DNA of 64,000 bases from Alkaliphilus flagellatus (GTDB lineage Bacteria; Bacillota; Clostridia; Peptostreptococcales; Natronincolaceae): the NCBI RefSeq assembly GCF_018919215.1, contig NZ_JAHLQK010000002.1, forward strand, positions 310,001-374,000. The letters are read 5' to 3'. The position numbers were made by a program, and so were the translations under genes. Below the pieces are notes generated by a model that did no database searches, was not told the origin of the DNA, and was given only the letters and a program-made list of their open reading frames with translations. Within the stretch, counting starts at the first letter, position 1; each line of letters opens with the position of its first letter. This document shows positions 17,097-25,249 of this stretch, one piece after another.

Positions 17097-17678
17097 TTAG
17101 CTTCTAATTCTTTGCTGAAGATACATAAGGACTTTTTTATAGTCCTCAATAGTATCTATATCCATTAATATACCGGGGTCTGTAACATTTATAGATGCAA
17201 ACCCTTTTTTAGTAGTAAAATCCCGTAAGGTCTTGCAAGTAGTATCTTTTGATAATTCTTCTATTAAATAGCTTTTCATCAATAATGGGTGACCTTTTCT
17301 TCCATTGTATGTCGGAATGACTATATCTTCATCAATTTTTAACATATCTATGTAAGTTTGTTTATCAACTACAGGATAATCTCCAGGAATTAGAAATACT
17401 CTTTCTCCTACAATATGACTAAATCCCATTTTTACCGAACTAAACATACCATCTAAATAATTAGGATTATCAATTAATTCTACTTTAGGATATTTATTCA
17501 ATATATGATTTATATCTTTTGAACTATGGCCACCTACTACTATGATTCTCGAGCATAGATCACGCATTCCACAAATACATCTCTCAATTACAGCGGATCC
17601 ATCTATGTTTAGTAGTAATTTATTAGTGCCCAATCTCGTTGATAATCCACCAGCTAAAATTATTCCTTCTACTTTCAT
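17097..17678 (-). CDS. MobA/MocA-like nucleotidyltransferase
   Basis: A 193-residue NTP-transferase. The N-terminus has LAGGLSTRLGTNK (residues 8-20), the nucleotide-binding signature, followed by PGDYPVVD near 99 with the metal-binding Asp, and GHPLL near 128. This is the molybdenum cofactor cytidylyl/guanylyltransferase family. It lies just downstream of the xanthine-dehydrogenase-type genes on the same strand, so loading CMP onto molybdopterin for that enzyme is the natural reading. A 107-nt gap separates it from the iron-sulfur subunit gene. Confidence 0.8.
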   Translation of the reverse strand: MKVEGIILAGGLSTRLGTNKLLLNIDGSAVIERCICGMRDLCSRIIVVGGHSSKDINHILNKYPKVELIDNPNYLDGMFSSVKMGFSHIVGERVFLIPGDYPVVDKQTYIDMLKIDEDIVIPTYNGRKGHPLLMKSYLIEELSKDTTCKTLRDFTTKKGFASINVTDPGILMDIDTIEDYKKVLMYLQQRIRS

Positions 17679-17785
17679 ATTTTCTAAATTCCATTCTATT
17701 TTAAATTAATTACTGAATGAAGAATGTGAATATGCTTATATGCATGGAAAATAATGAATTCTACTTTATTATTATTTAGTATTTT

Positions 17786-18256
17786 TTAAACTTCACTATT
17801 TAAAATGGATTTTATAGCATTTTCAATCTCTTCATATCCTGTGCATCTACATAAATTAGACTGAAGCCACTCTTGTATTACATAATCATTTGCATCAGGG
17901 CGAATATTTGCAAGGGCATGACAAACCATTAAAAATCCAGAAGTGCAGTAGCCACATTGAAAACCCCAGTTTTCAACAAAGGCTCTTTGTATAGGAGCGT
18001 TTTTTAATCCTTCAATAGTAAGTATTTGCTTACCAATAGCCTCAACTGTAAGCATGAGGCAGGACTTTATAGGCCAGTTATCTACCAAAATGGTACAGGC
18101 TCCACAGTCACCATTTTCACAGCCAGGTTTTGCCCCAGTAAGACCTAATTCTTCTCGTAAGGTGTATAATAAAACATCAGAAGGTTTAGCTATTACCTGC
18201 CTATCTTCTCCATTTATATTTAAAGTTATGACTGTATTGTTTAAAATTTCAAACAT
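17786..18256 (-). CDS. xdhC: [2Fe-2S] subunit of a xanthine dehydrogenase-family enzyme
   Basis: A 156-residue iron-sulfur subunit that passes electrons from the molybdenum site to FAD. The plant-type cluster motif CENGDCGACTI with its fourth Cys (about residues 43-70) and the C-terminal cluster motifs CGYCTSG near 104 and CRCTGY near 139 are complete. Length is standard. The start codon touches the stop of the FAD subunit gene, so the genes are translationally coupled. It is the third gene of a large-FAD-FeS operon on the minus strand. Confidence 0.92.
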   Translation of the reverse strand: MFEILNNTVITLNINGEDRQVIAKPSDVLLYTLREELGLTGAKPGCENGDCGACTILVDNWPIKSCLMLTVEAIGKQILTIEGLKNAPIQRAFVENWGFQCGYCTSGFLMVCHALANIRPDANDYVIQEWLQSNLCRCTGYEEIENAIKSILNSEV

Positions 18257-19093
18257 CTAACTTACCACCCCTAACTCACTTAGGGCTTCATACAACATTG
18301 TATGTAGCATAAATTTTCTATATTCTGAAGAACCACTAAGATCGTTTAATATTTGGTCAGGCATATTATTTATAGCTTTATTTATTTTTTCATTTACAGA
18401 AACTGAATTATCATTTAAAATGTCTTCTATTAAAGAGGATCTAAAAGGATATTCACAAACTCCACTGAAGGCAATGCTTATTCTATTATTATTTTTTAAA
18501 CCAGCCATTGTAATTAGAGGATAATCTATTTTTTCGTTTTTTGTTCTTTTTACATGTATGTAAGGCATAGAAAGAAATTGGTTATTTGTAACGGTTTGTA
18601 TAATCATTTCGCCTTCATTAAGCTGAATCCTTCTATCAAATACATCTCTTAAAGGAATTTTTTTGATTCCATCAGTACCTGCTATAACTACTTCACTATC
18701 TGCTACCATAAGAGGCAATACAGCTTCACGATATATTATGGTGCCAGCTAAATTACCGCCAAGCGTGATTTTACCTTGTATTGTATGATCTGCTATTCTT
18801 TTAACGGCCAAGCTAAGTAATGGAAAAAGATTTAACTCAGCAATATTAGTAAGAGTTATGGCAGAACCGATTATTAACTCATTATTTTGCAATTGATAAA
18901 TATTACATTCTGGAATAGCCTTAATATCAATGACTGCCTCTGTATATATGTTGTGTGTTCTAGCCATACTAATGAACTCAGTTCCACCACCATAATACAT
19001 AGGTTTTTTTCCTATAATCTTTAATTTATTAAATAGGTTAACAGCCTCTTCTACTGTTTCTGGCTTATAATATTCAAAATTAAAGGGTATCAT
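18257..19093 (-). CDS. xdhB: FAD-binding subunit of a xanthine dehydrogenase-family enzyme
   Basis: A protein of about 278 residues with the CO-dehydrogenase-flavoprotein-type FAD domain. YYGGGTEF near residue 37 and TLGGNLAG near 112 are the usual FAD pyrophosphate and isoalloxazine-contacting motifs. A longer frame begins 57 nt upstream, but CTGGAGG lies just before the ATG at 19093. It overlaps the molybdenum subunit gene by 14 nt. It accepts electrons from the iron-sulfur subunit and reduces NAD or another acceptor. Confidence 0.9.
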   Translation of the reverse strand: MIPFNFEYYKPETVEEAVNLFNKLKIIGKKPMYYGGGTEFISMARTHNIYTEAVIDIKAIPECNIYQLQNNELIIGSAITLTNIAELNLFPLLSLAVKRIADHTIQGKITLGGNLAGTIIYREAVLPLMVADSEVVIAGTDGIKKIPLRDVFDRRIQLNEGEMIIQTVTNNQFLSMPYIHVKRTKNEKIDYPLITMAGLKNNNRISIAFSGVCEYPFRSSLIEDILNDNSVSVNEKINKAINNMPDQILNDLSGSSEYRKFMLHTMLYEALSELGVVS

Positions 19094-21425
19094 AGTAACC
19101 TCCAGTTTTTGTTCTCCATATTTCTTCAGGGGATATTGGTAATTTATCAAATTCAGCCTCAGTTGCTAATGATATAGCATTAGCCACAGCAGCAGGTATT
19201 CCAAGGATACCATGTTCACCTATACCCCTAGCACCAAAGGGAGCATCAATTTGAGGGGTTTCTATAAAATCAACTATATATTTAGGATTTTCTCCATAGC
19301 GCATTAATTTATAAGTTCTAAGAGAAGTGTTTTCTAATATACCTTTATCATCATATGAAAACTCTTCTCTAGTAGCTAGACCTAATCCCATGCTCATGCC
19401 ACCCATTATAAGTCCTGCAGCAGTTTTAGGATTAATTACTTTACCTATATCAATAATAGTTGCGGCTTTTAACAATCTATAAGTATACATTTTAGAATCG
19501 TACTCTATTTCTACAGCTTGGGCGCCTACAGTCCAAGATACACCTGGTTTTCCTTGCCCTGTTTCTTTATTCAGTGGAGTAAGGCGTTTCATCATGTAAT
19601 TGCCAGAGGCGATAATTTGTCCGCCTATAGAATTACCATCAGCATATTTATAGCCAATGGCTATATTTTTAAATTCAATATATATCCTAGGATCATCTTT
19701 TAAATATACTTTTTGATCTGCTACATCTAAATCATCTGGAGTACATTTAAGTAATATTGACCCAATTGAGCATAGCTTTTGTATTAAATCATCAGCTGCT
19801 TTAATTACAGCATTTCCAACCATAAGAGTTGTCATGCTTGCAACGGTTTTCCAATGTTTAGGGCTAATTTGAGTATCCACGTCCATAAATACGTGAATTT
19901 TGTTAATATCTATTTTAAGTTTTTCAGCAAGTATTTGTGATATTGTAGTTTTCATGCCAGGACCAATTTCAACGGCACCAAAGTTAAGATTAACACTTCC
20001 ATCAGCATTCATGGTGAGAATAACACCAGAGGTAGCATCTGTAGGAGAAGAGGAGGTCTTCCAAAAACAGCTTATTCCTTTTGTACGTATCATGCCATTA
20101 TCCGATTCTATTCTTGTACCCTCTTTCCAATTTATAACTTCTTTTAATTTTTGTAAGCAGCTAGTTAAATTACCAGTATTACTTAATGTTATAGGCGCCT
20201 GTGTTGGGGAAGAGTTTCCTGGACCTATAGCATTCTTCATTCTTAATTCTAAAGGATCTATTCCTAAGGATGTCGCTAGCTTATCTAAAATTCTTTCAAT
20301 GCAAAAAGTAAATGCTCCATGACCAAAGCCACGGTAAGCTGTAACATATACCCTATTAGTATAGACAGAAATAGAATCGCACCAAACATTTTCAATATTA
20401 TATGGGCCGGTACAGTCTGAGGCTATTGCTTTAGCCATGCGTGGTCCACTATCAGTATAAGCTCCACAATCTACATAATAGATACACTCTAAAGCTTTTA
20501 GTAAACCGTCTTTAGTAGCACCTATTTTAAGTTTAGCTTCAACACCTATTTTAGATGGGGAGCTAGTTATATCCTCTTCTCTAGAATTAGCTATTTCAAC
20601 TAATCTTCCTCCAACTGCAGTTGAAGCAAGATATGCTAGAAGTTCAAGATTAACAGTAGCTTTTCCGCCAAATGCTCCTCCAACTAAAGGAACACGAACA
20701 ATAATATTTCCTTCTGGTATATTATAAAATTTGCTAAGCTGCTCTTGAACTGAAAAAGGAGTTTGAGAAGAAGTATGTATTATCACATTTCCATTTGGTA
20801 ATATTTCTGCTTTAGCATTTCGGGTTTCCATAGCAAGATGATCTGATTTAGGAAGTGAAAAGTTAGATTCTATAATTACATCACTTTCTTGCCAACCTTG
20901 AGCTATATTACCTTTTCTTATTTTTTCATGACTTGCAATATTTGTATTAGGCTTTGGATATACATCATTAACTGGGCAATAGTACTGGCCTAGGTTTTCG
21001 TGTATCAAAGGTGCATCTAATTTTATAGAGTCATTTATAGAATTTATTACTGTTAGTGGCTCGTAAATAACTTTTATAAGTTTTACAGCGCTCATAGCCT
21101 CTGCCTCACTATTTGCCACTACTACAGCCACAGGCTCTCCAAAATATCTTACCTTATCCTTTGCAATAGGAGGTCTATCTTCAATTACAGGACCGCTTAG
21201 TACAGGTAAATAATCACCCGTAATTACAGCTTGAACACCAGCAGCTTTAGCTGATCTTGAAATATCAATGTGTTTTATTAATGCATGGGCATAGGAGCTA
21301 GTAAGCACTTTAGCGTATAAAGTATTAGGACTGATTATATCTGCATTATATTTTGCAGCTCCAGTAACTTTATCCCAAGCCTCCTTCCTTGGAATACTTA
21401 TTCCAATTCTCCCTACATCATTCAT
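19080..21425 (-). CDS. xdhA: Molybdopterin-binding catalytic subunit, xanthine dehydrogenase family
   Basis: A catalytic subunit of about 781 residues that hydroxylates a heterocycle or aldehyde with water at a molybdenum centre. Motifs include GGAFGGK near residue 240, TAYRGFGHGAF near 350 with the substrate-region Arg, and the catalytic Glu in GARGIGEHG near 748. AAAGGAGAG precedes the ATG at 21425; 39 extra in-frame codons upstream lack a ribosome site. It heads the operon with FAD and FeS subunits. The substrate (purine, nicotinate or other) is not fixed by what I can read. Confidence 0.9.
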   Translation of the reverse strand: MNDVGRIGISIPRKEAWDKVTGAAKYNADIISPNTLYAKVLTSSYAHALIKHIDISRSAKAAGVQAVITGDYLPVLSGPVIEDRPPIAKDKVRYFGEPVAVVVANSEAEAMSAVKLIKVIYEPLTVINSINDSIKLDAPLIHENLGQYYCPVNDVYPKPNTNIASHEKIRKGNIAQGWQESDVIIESNFSLPKSDHLAMETRNAKAEILPNGNVIIHTSSQTPFSVQEQLSKFYNIPEGNIIVRVPLVGGAFGGKATVNLELLAYLASTAVGGRLVEIANSREEDITSSPSKIGVEAKLKIGATKDGLLKALECIYYVDCGAYTDSGPRMAKAIASDCTGPYNIENVWCDSISVYTNRVYVTAYRGFGHGAFTFCIERILDKLATSLGIDPLELRMKNAIGPGNSSPTQAPITLSNTGNLTSCLQKLKEVINWKEGTRIESDNGMIRTKGISCFWKTSSSPTDATSGVILTMNADGSVNLNFGAVEIGPGMKTTISQILAEKLKIDINKIHVFMDVDTQISPKHWKTVASMTTLMVGNAVIKAADDLIQKLCSIGSILLKCTPDDLDVADQKVYLKDDPRIYIEFKNIAIGYKYADGNSIGGQIIASGNYMMKRLTPLNKETGQGKPGVSWTVGAQAVEIEYDSKMYTYRLLKAATIIDIGKVINPKTAAGLIMGGMSMGLGLATREEFSYDDKGILENTSLRTYKLMRYGENPKYIVDFIETPQIDAPFGARGIGEHGILGIPAAVANAISLATEAEFDKLPISPEEIWRTKTGGYYDTL

Positions 21426-21555
21426 AGAGCCCTCTCCTTTTAGATAAATATTTAATAAATAACTATAGACTTTAAAATATTTTTTCCATATATGCTCAAT
21501 ATATTCAATGAATGAGATACCTTTAATAAAGTAAGGACTCATTAGGATTAAAATT

Positions 21556-21822
21556 TATTGCAATATAGTACTATAATGTGGATCATATAGAATTTTAAAA
21601 AATAAATAGATTGTTTGTGACTAGAGAAAAAGAACTTAAAGAAATTGGATTAAGTTGATAAAATAATAGAATAAAATATTTGGTAAACAGTAATTAAACA
21701 TAAAGAGGCTTAGAGTAAAAATATATTGATTTGTATATCAAATCTTTTTTAAATTTTTTATTAAATGTTTTATTTGAATCAGTATTATGATATAATATAT
21801 AAAAAAGAACAGGTGATTTTTT
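21556..21822 (+). pseudogene. Collapsed duplicate of the HD-domain locus
   Basis: The DNA here aligns with 16184-17002: the leader with TGCAATATAGTACT, the first codons (ACTAGAGAAAAAG), then directly the last codons (CTTAAAGAAAT, TTAAGTT), the trailing AT-rich DNA and the GAACAGGTGATTTTTT leader of the next gene. About 516 nt of coding DNA is missing between AGAGAAAAAG and AGGGAAAAAG, the short repeats that flank the gap in the intact copy. Only a 13-codon stub remains (VTREKELKEIGLS). The 397-nt gap 21426-21822 holds nothing else except a TATAAT near 21791 for the TetR gene. Confidence 0.8.
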
Positions 21823-22440
21823 ATGCAAGTACTTAAAGAAGAAGTAAAGCAGTCAATTTTGGATAGTGGAAAAGCAGAGTTTTTAAATAATGGATTTGAA
21901 AAAGCATCTATGCGGCAAATTGCAAAGTCAGCTGGTACTACTATAGGAAATTTATATAACTATTTTAGTAGCAAAGAGGAAATTTTTTATACTATTACTA
22001 CTCCAGCGTTTGATGAATTTATTTCGCTTTTGAATAATCATGAAGATGAAAGCTTTAAAGATTTTACTTTTGACGAGAGTGTTAATATCGATTTTTTAAA
22101 AACTATTATTAAATTTTCTTTTAATAAGTATGATAGTATGTTTGATTCGAGCTTTTTAATTTTGGTTGATGGAAGCGAAGGAACTAAGTATGAAAATATA
22201 AAGTCTAAGTTTATTGACTTATTATCAGAACATTTATCAGTTCATCTAAAGAATGTAAATATTTCAAATGAGAAGAAAGAGAACCTCTTTGGATTTTGCC
22301 ATGCTGTAGCTTCGGGATTCCTAGAAGGAATGATGGATATACTAAGAACCTCCTATTCAAAAGAAGAAAAGAAGAATTTGTTGACAGAATATTTTCTATT
22401 TTATATTATTGGTGTATTTAATATAAAGGTAAACAGGTAA
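21823..22440 (+). CDS. TetR-family transcriptional regulator
   Basis: A 205-residue regulator with an N-terminal TetR helix-turn-helix (about residues 8-55: SMRQIAKSAGTTIGNLYNYF, then SKEEIF) and a divergent ligand-binding C-terminal domain. It lies immediately ahead of a three-gene ABC exporter on the same strand and probably represses it until a drug or toxic ligand binds. A hairpin ACAGGTAAT/ATTACCTGT spans the stop (22433-22465) without a T-run. Part of its leader is copied again at 22504-22525 ahead of the ABC genes. Confidence 0.88.
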   Translation: MQVLKEEVKQSILDSGKAEFLNNGFEKASMRQIAKSAGTTIGNLYNYFSSKEEIFYTITTPAFDEFISLLNNHEDESFKDFTFDESVNIDFLKTIIKFSFNKYDSMFDSSFLILVDGSEGTKYENIKSKFIDLLSEHLSVHLKNVNISNEKKENLFGFCHAVASGFLEGMMDILRTSYSKEEKKNLLTEYFLFYIIGVFNIKVNR

Positions 22441-22551
22441 TTATTATAAACAAATGATTACCTGTATTGCTAGTACTTAACAACTTTATTTTTTTTAATC
22501 CAAAAAAGAACGAGTGATTTTTATTATTCTATTTTACATGGAGGGATTATT

Positions 22552-23406
22552 TTGATAGTAGTTGAAAATTTGAGATTTTCATATCCTTATTCAAAAAAAG
22601 AAATATTAAAGGACTTAAATTTCAAAGTAGAAAAGGGACAGATATTTGGATTTTTGGGACCAAGCGGTGCAGGAAAAAGCACAACTCAAAGAATATTAAT
22701 AGGGCTTATGAAACATTATGAGGGCAAGGCTATTGTAATGGATAAAGAAATAAGAGATTGGAGAGGAGATTATTATGAGAAAATAGGGGTTTCCTTTGAA
22801 CTACCTAATTTATATCATAAGCTTACTGCCATAGAAAATTTGAACTTTATTCGCTCTTTTTATAATGGGCCTACAGAAGAACCGAGAAAACTTTTAAAGT
22901 TAGTAGGATTAGAAGATAAAGCTAACATAAAGGTTAGTAAATATTCAAAGGGGATGAAAATGAGGTTAAACTTCGTTAGATCTTTAATTCATCAACCTCA
23001 ATTAATTTTCCTTGATGAACCAACTTCAGGATTGGATCCTGTCAGTGGTAAAAGAATAAAAGAGATTATTTTGCAAAAAAAGGAAGAAGGAAAAACTATT
23101 TTTTTAACTACCCATAATATGCAGGTAGCTGAAGAACTTTGTGATCAAGTTGCTTTTATAGTAGATGGAGAAATTAAACTTATTAGTTCTCCAAAACAGT
23201 TAAAACTGAGGGGGGCTAAATCAATTGTTACCGTGGAATATGAAAGTAAAGGAATGATTCTATCTAAGGAATTTCCTTTAGAGTCTATAGGAGAGAATCA
23301 ACAATTTATTAAATGTCTCCAAGAAAACAAAGTAAAGACAATGCATAGTCATGAACCAACTTTGGAAGATGTTTTTATTGAGGTGACAGGGAGGGGACTA
23401 ATATGA
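22552..23406 (+). CDS. ABC exporter ATP-binding protein
   Basis: A 284-residue ATPase. Walker A GPSGAGKST (residues 36-44), an atypical signature YSKGMKMRL near 142, Walker B LIFLDEPTSGLDP near 160 and a switch His in TTHNMQ near 186 are all seen. The start is TTG after GGAGGGAT. It overlaps the first permease gene by 4 nt. This architecture with two different ABC-2 permeases resembles antibiotic or fluoroquinolone-type export systems; the upstream TetR regulator supports drug efflux. Substrate not known. Confidence 0.9.
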   Translation: MIVVENLRFSYPYSKKEILKDLNFKVEKGQIFGFLGPSGAGKSTTQRILIGLMKHYEGKAIVMDKEIRDWRGDYYEKIGVSFELPNLYHKLTAIENLNFIRSFYNGPTEEPRKLLKLVGLEDKANIKVSKYSKGMKMRLNFVRSLIHQPQLIFLDEPTSGLDPVSGKRIKEIILQKKEEGKTIFLTTHNMQVAEELCDQVAFIVDGEIKLISSPKQLKLRGAKSIVTVEYESKGMILSKEFPLESIGENQQFIKCLQENKVKTMHSHEPTLEDVFIEVTGRGLI

Positions 23407-24107
23407 AAAGATTAATTAATAGTATTAAAGGTGATATAACTTTACAAATCAAATATGGGTTTTATACTGTGTATATTGTGATCACCTTAATATATATTCT
23501 AATTTTAAGATATTTACCAATAGAGCTGGTATCAAAAGGTACTATATTCGTCATTTTACAAGATCCTTCTGTTCTTGGTTTTTTCTTTATTGGTGCAATT
23601 ATATTATTAGAAAAAAGCGAAAATGTAATAGAGCATTTGGTGTGTACTCCATTAACTATTAATGAATATATAATTTCTAAAGTGATTTCTCTTTCAATTT
23701 TATCCTTGATAACAAGCTTAGTTATTGTATTTTTTGCATATGAATACCATGTAAATTATTTTTTATTAGCAATAGGGGTAGCTATGACTTCTTTCCTTTT
23801 CATTTTAATTGGTATAGTGGCTGTAGCTCGATTTAACACAGTTAATCGGTATATGTGGAGTTCAATTCCTTACATTATGGTATTGTTTTTACCCTTGCTA
23901 GAGCACTTTTCTATAATTAAAAGTCCTCTGTTTTATATTTTCCCCACCTATGCTTCTTTATTGTTGATAAGAGGAGCCTTTTATTCAATTAAGTTATGGC
24001 AATTTTTATATAGTATTGTTTATTTGATGCTTTGTATTGTTCTAGTTTATAAATGGTCATATACTTGGTTTTATAAATATATCATATTAGACCAAGGGGG
24101 AAAATAG
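23403..24107 (+). CDS. ABC-2 type permease, first subunit
   Basis: A 234-residue membrane protein with about six helices, the ABC-2 fold. A cytoplasmic segment near residue 70 (ILLEKSENVIEHLVCTPL) matches the coupling region seen in fluoroquinolone-export-type permeases, which read EKSENTLxxLxVTP. It overlaps the ATPase gene by 4 nt and ends 1 nt before the second permease. It should form half of the exporter channel. Confidence 0.8.
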   Translation: MKRLINSIKGDITLQIKYGFYTVYIVITLIYILILRYLPIELVSKGTIFVILQDPSVLGFFFIGAIILLEKSENVIEHLVCTPLTINEYIISKVISLSILSLITSLVIVFFAYEYHVNYFLLAIGVAMTSFLFILIGIVAVARFNTVNRYMWSSIPYIMVLFLPLLEHFSIIKSPLFYIFPTYASLLLIRGAFYSIKLWQFLYSIVYLMLCIVLVYKWSYTWFYKYIILDQGGK

Positions 24108-24108
24108 T

Positions 24109-24828
24109 ATGAAAAAGCTTCTTAAATTGATGATTAATGATATAAGGAATATGACAAGAGAACCTATGTTTATTTTAATGACTATAGGACCTTTTATTTT
24201 AGCATTAATAGGACGTTATGGTATTCCCATAATATCAAGGGGATTCAAACCCTATATTAATATTTCTGCTCATTATAATATAATTTCCGCTTATTTTTTA
24301 GCTTTTCCTGCCTTGCTAATAGGGGTAATGATAGGTCTTCTAATGCTTGATGAAAAAGATGACGGTGTACATTTAGTGTTAATGATTACTCCAATTGAGA
24401 AAAAAGGATATATAGCCTATAGAGTATTGTTTCCGACAATGATTAGTTTTTTTTATGCAATAGTTATATTGCCTATTGTAGGTTTCACTACTATATCTTT
24501 TATATCCACTATATTAATTGCTATTATGATGTCATTAGAGGCACCAATGGCTGCTTTATTTATATCAAACTTTGCAAGCAATAAAATAGAGGGGTTAACA
24601 TTGTCTAAAACATTAAGTATTTTAATTTTATCACCTTTATTAGGATATATACTAAAGTCAATATGGCGATGGACTGGAGCTATGTTTCCATATTATTGGT
24701 CAATACTGTCGGTTGTTAGAGCAGCTGAAGGTGGAACAGGATTTTGGTTTTTTATTGTCATTGGAATGATTAATCATATCTTAATTCTAACATTGCTTAT
24801 AAAACGATTTAACCGCAACATATGCTAG
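24109..24828 (+). CDS. ABC-2 type permease, second subunit
   Basis: A 239-residue membrane protein with about six helices. LLMLDEKDDGVHLVLMITPI near residue 78 is the coupling segment, comparable to the EKSEN segment of the first permease, so the two arose from a shared ancestor and form a heterodimer. A strong terminator follows within 20 nt, closing the TetR-ABC unit. Confidence 0.8.
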   Translation: MKKLLKLMINDIRNMTREPMFILMTIGPFILALIGRYGIPIISRGFKPYINISAHYNIISAYFLAFPALLIGVMIGLLMLDEKDDGVHLVLMITPIEKKGYIAYRVLFPTMISFFYAIVILPIVGFTTISFISTILIAIMMSLEAPMAALFISNFASNKIEGLTLSKTLSILILSPLLGYILKSIWRWTGAMFPYYWSILSVVRAAEGGTGFWFFIVIGMINHILILTLLIKRFNRNIC

Positions 24829-24842
24829 AATTCATTTGACGA

Positions 24843-24883
24843 AAATAAGATATATATGACAAACATATATATCTTATTTTTTA
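24843..24883 (+). terminator. Intrinsic terminator after the ABC exporter
   Basis: AAATAAGATATATATG (24843-24858) and CATATATATCTTATTT (24864-24879) form a perfect 16-bp stem with loop ACAAA, then a T-run. Confidence 0.9.
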
Positions 24884-24885
24884 TT

Positions 24886-25131
24886 TCATACGAGGCTGCA
24901 AAGAAACAAGCATTAGGTACAAAACAGGTACAGCAGTATATGGAGCAAATAGGCGAAATGATAGAATATACAGTTCAAGGAGCTAAGGAAATTGCAAAAG
25001 GAACCTATGAACAATCTGTAACTATGGGAAATATAGATGATATTGCAAAAGGACTAAGTAATACTTCAGGCCAATTAAGTGGCATGGTGTCTAAATTTGA
25101 AATAGTTAACACAAACATAACAGAGGATTAA
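24886..25131 (+). pseudogene. C-terminal remnant of a methyl-accepting chemotaxis protein
   Basis: The frame carries about 80 residues resembling the extreme C-terminus of chemoreceptors (VQQYMEQIGEMIEYTVQG, then EIAKGTYEQSVTMGNID, DIAKGLSNTSGQLSGMVSKF), the part after the signalling tip. Everything upstream (sensor, HAMP, tip) is missing. The nominal ATG at 24856 lies inside the preceding terminator hairpin, so the first dozen codons are not protein. No ribosome site serves it. Its last 26 nt double as part of the Pho-box array. Confidence 0.6.
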
Positions 25132-25190
25132 CAAATATAACAGAGGATTAACTCAGGGTTAACCATTGAAAAACAACAGGATATTATAAT
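25106..25190 (+). promoter_or_regulatory. PhoP-type box array and -10 of the pst operon
   Basis: Six TTAAC/ATAAC-type hexamers begin at 25106, 25117, 25128, 25137, 25148 and 25159, with spacings of 11, 11, 9, 11 and 11. Bacillus PhoP boxes are TT(A/T/C)ACA-like repeats with an 11-bp period. TATAAT follows at 25185-25190 with no usable -35 box, as expected for an activator-dependent promoter. Four of the six boxes lie in a 20-bp tandem duplication (25113-25132 and 25133-25152). Confidence 0.75.
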
Positions 25191-25249
25191 TAATTTGTAA
25201 GGTAGGGAATACAAATTAAAACATTGGGATTACGAAGGGAGAATGTAAA

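Noticed and set aside
24856-24888. ATG at 24856 as the start of a 91-residue gene
   Set aside because: The ATG and following codons lie within the terminator hairpin of the ABC operon and there is no ribosome site.
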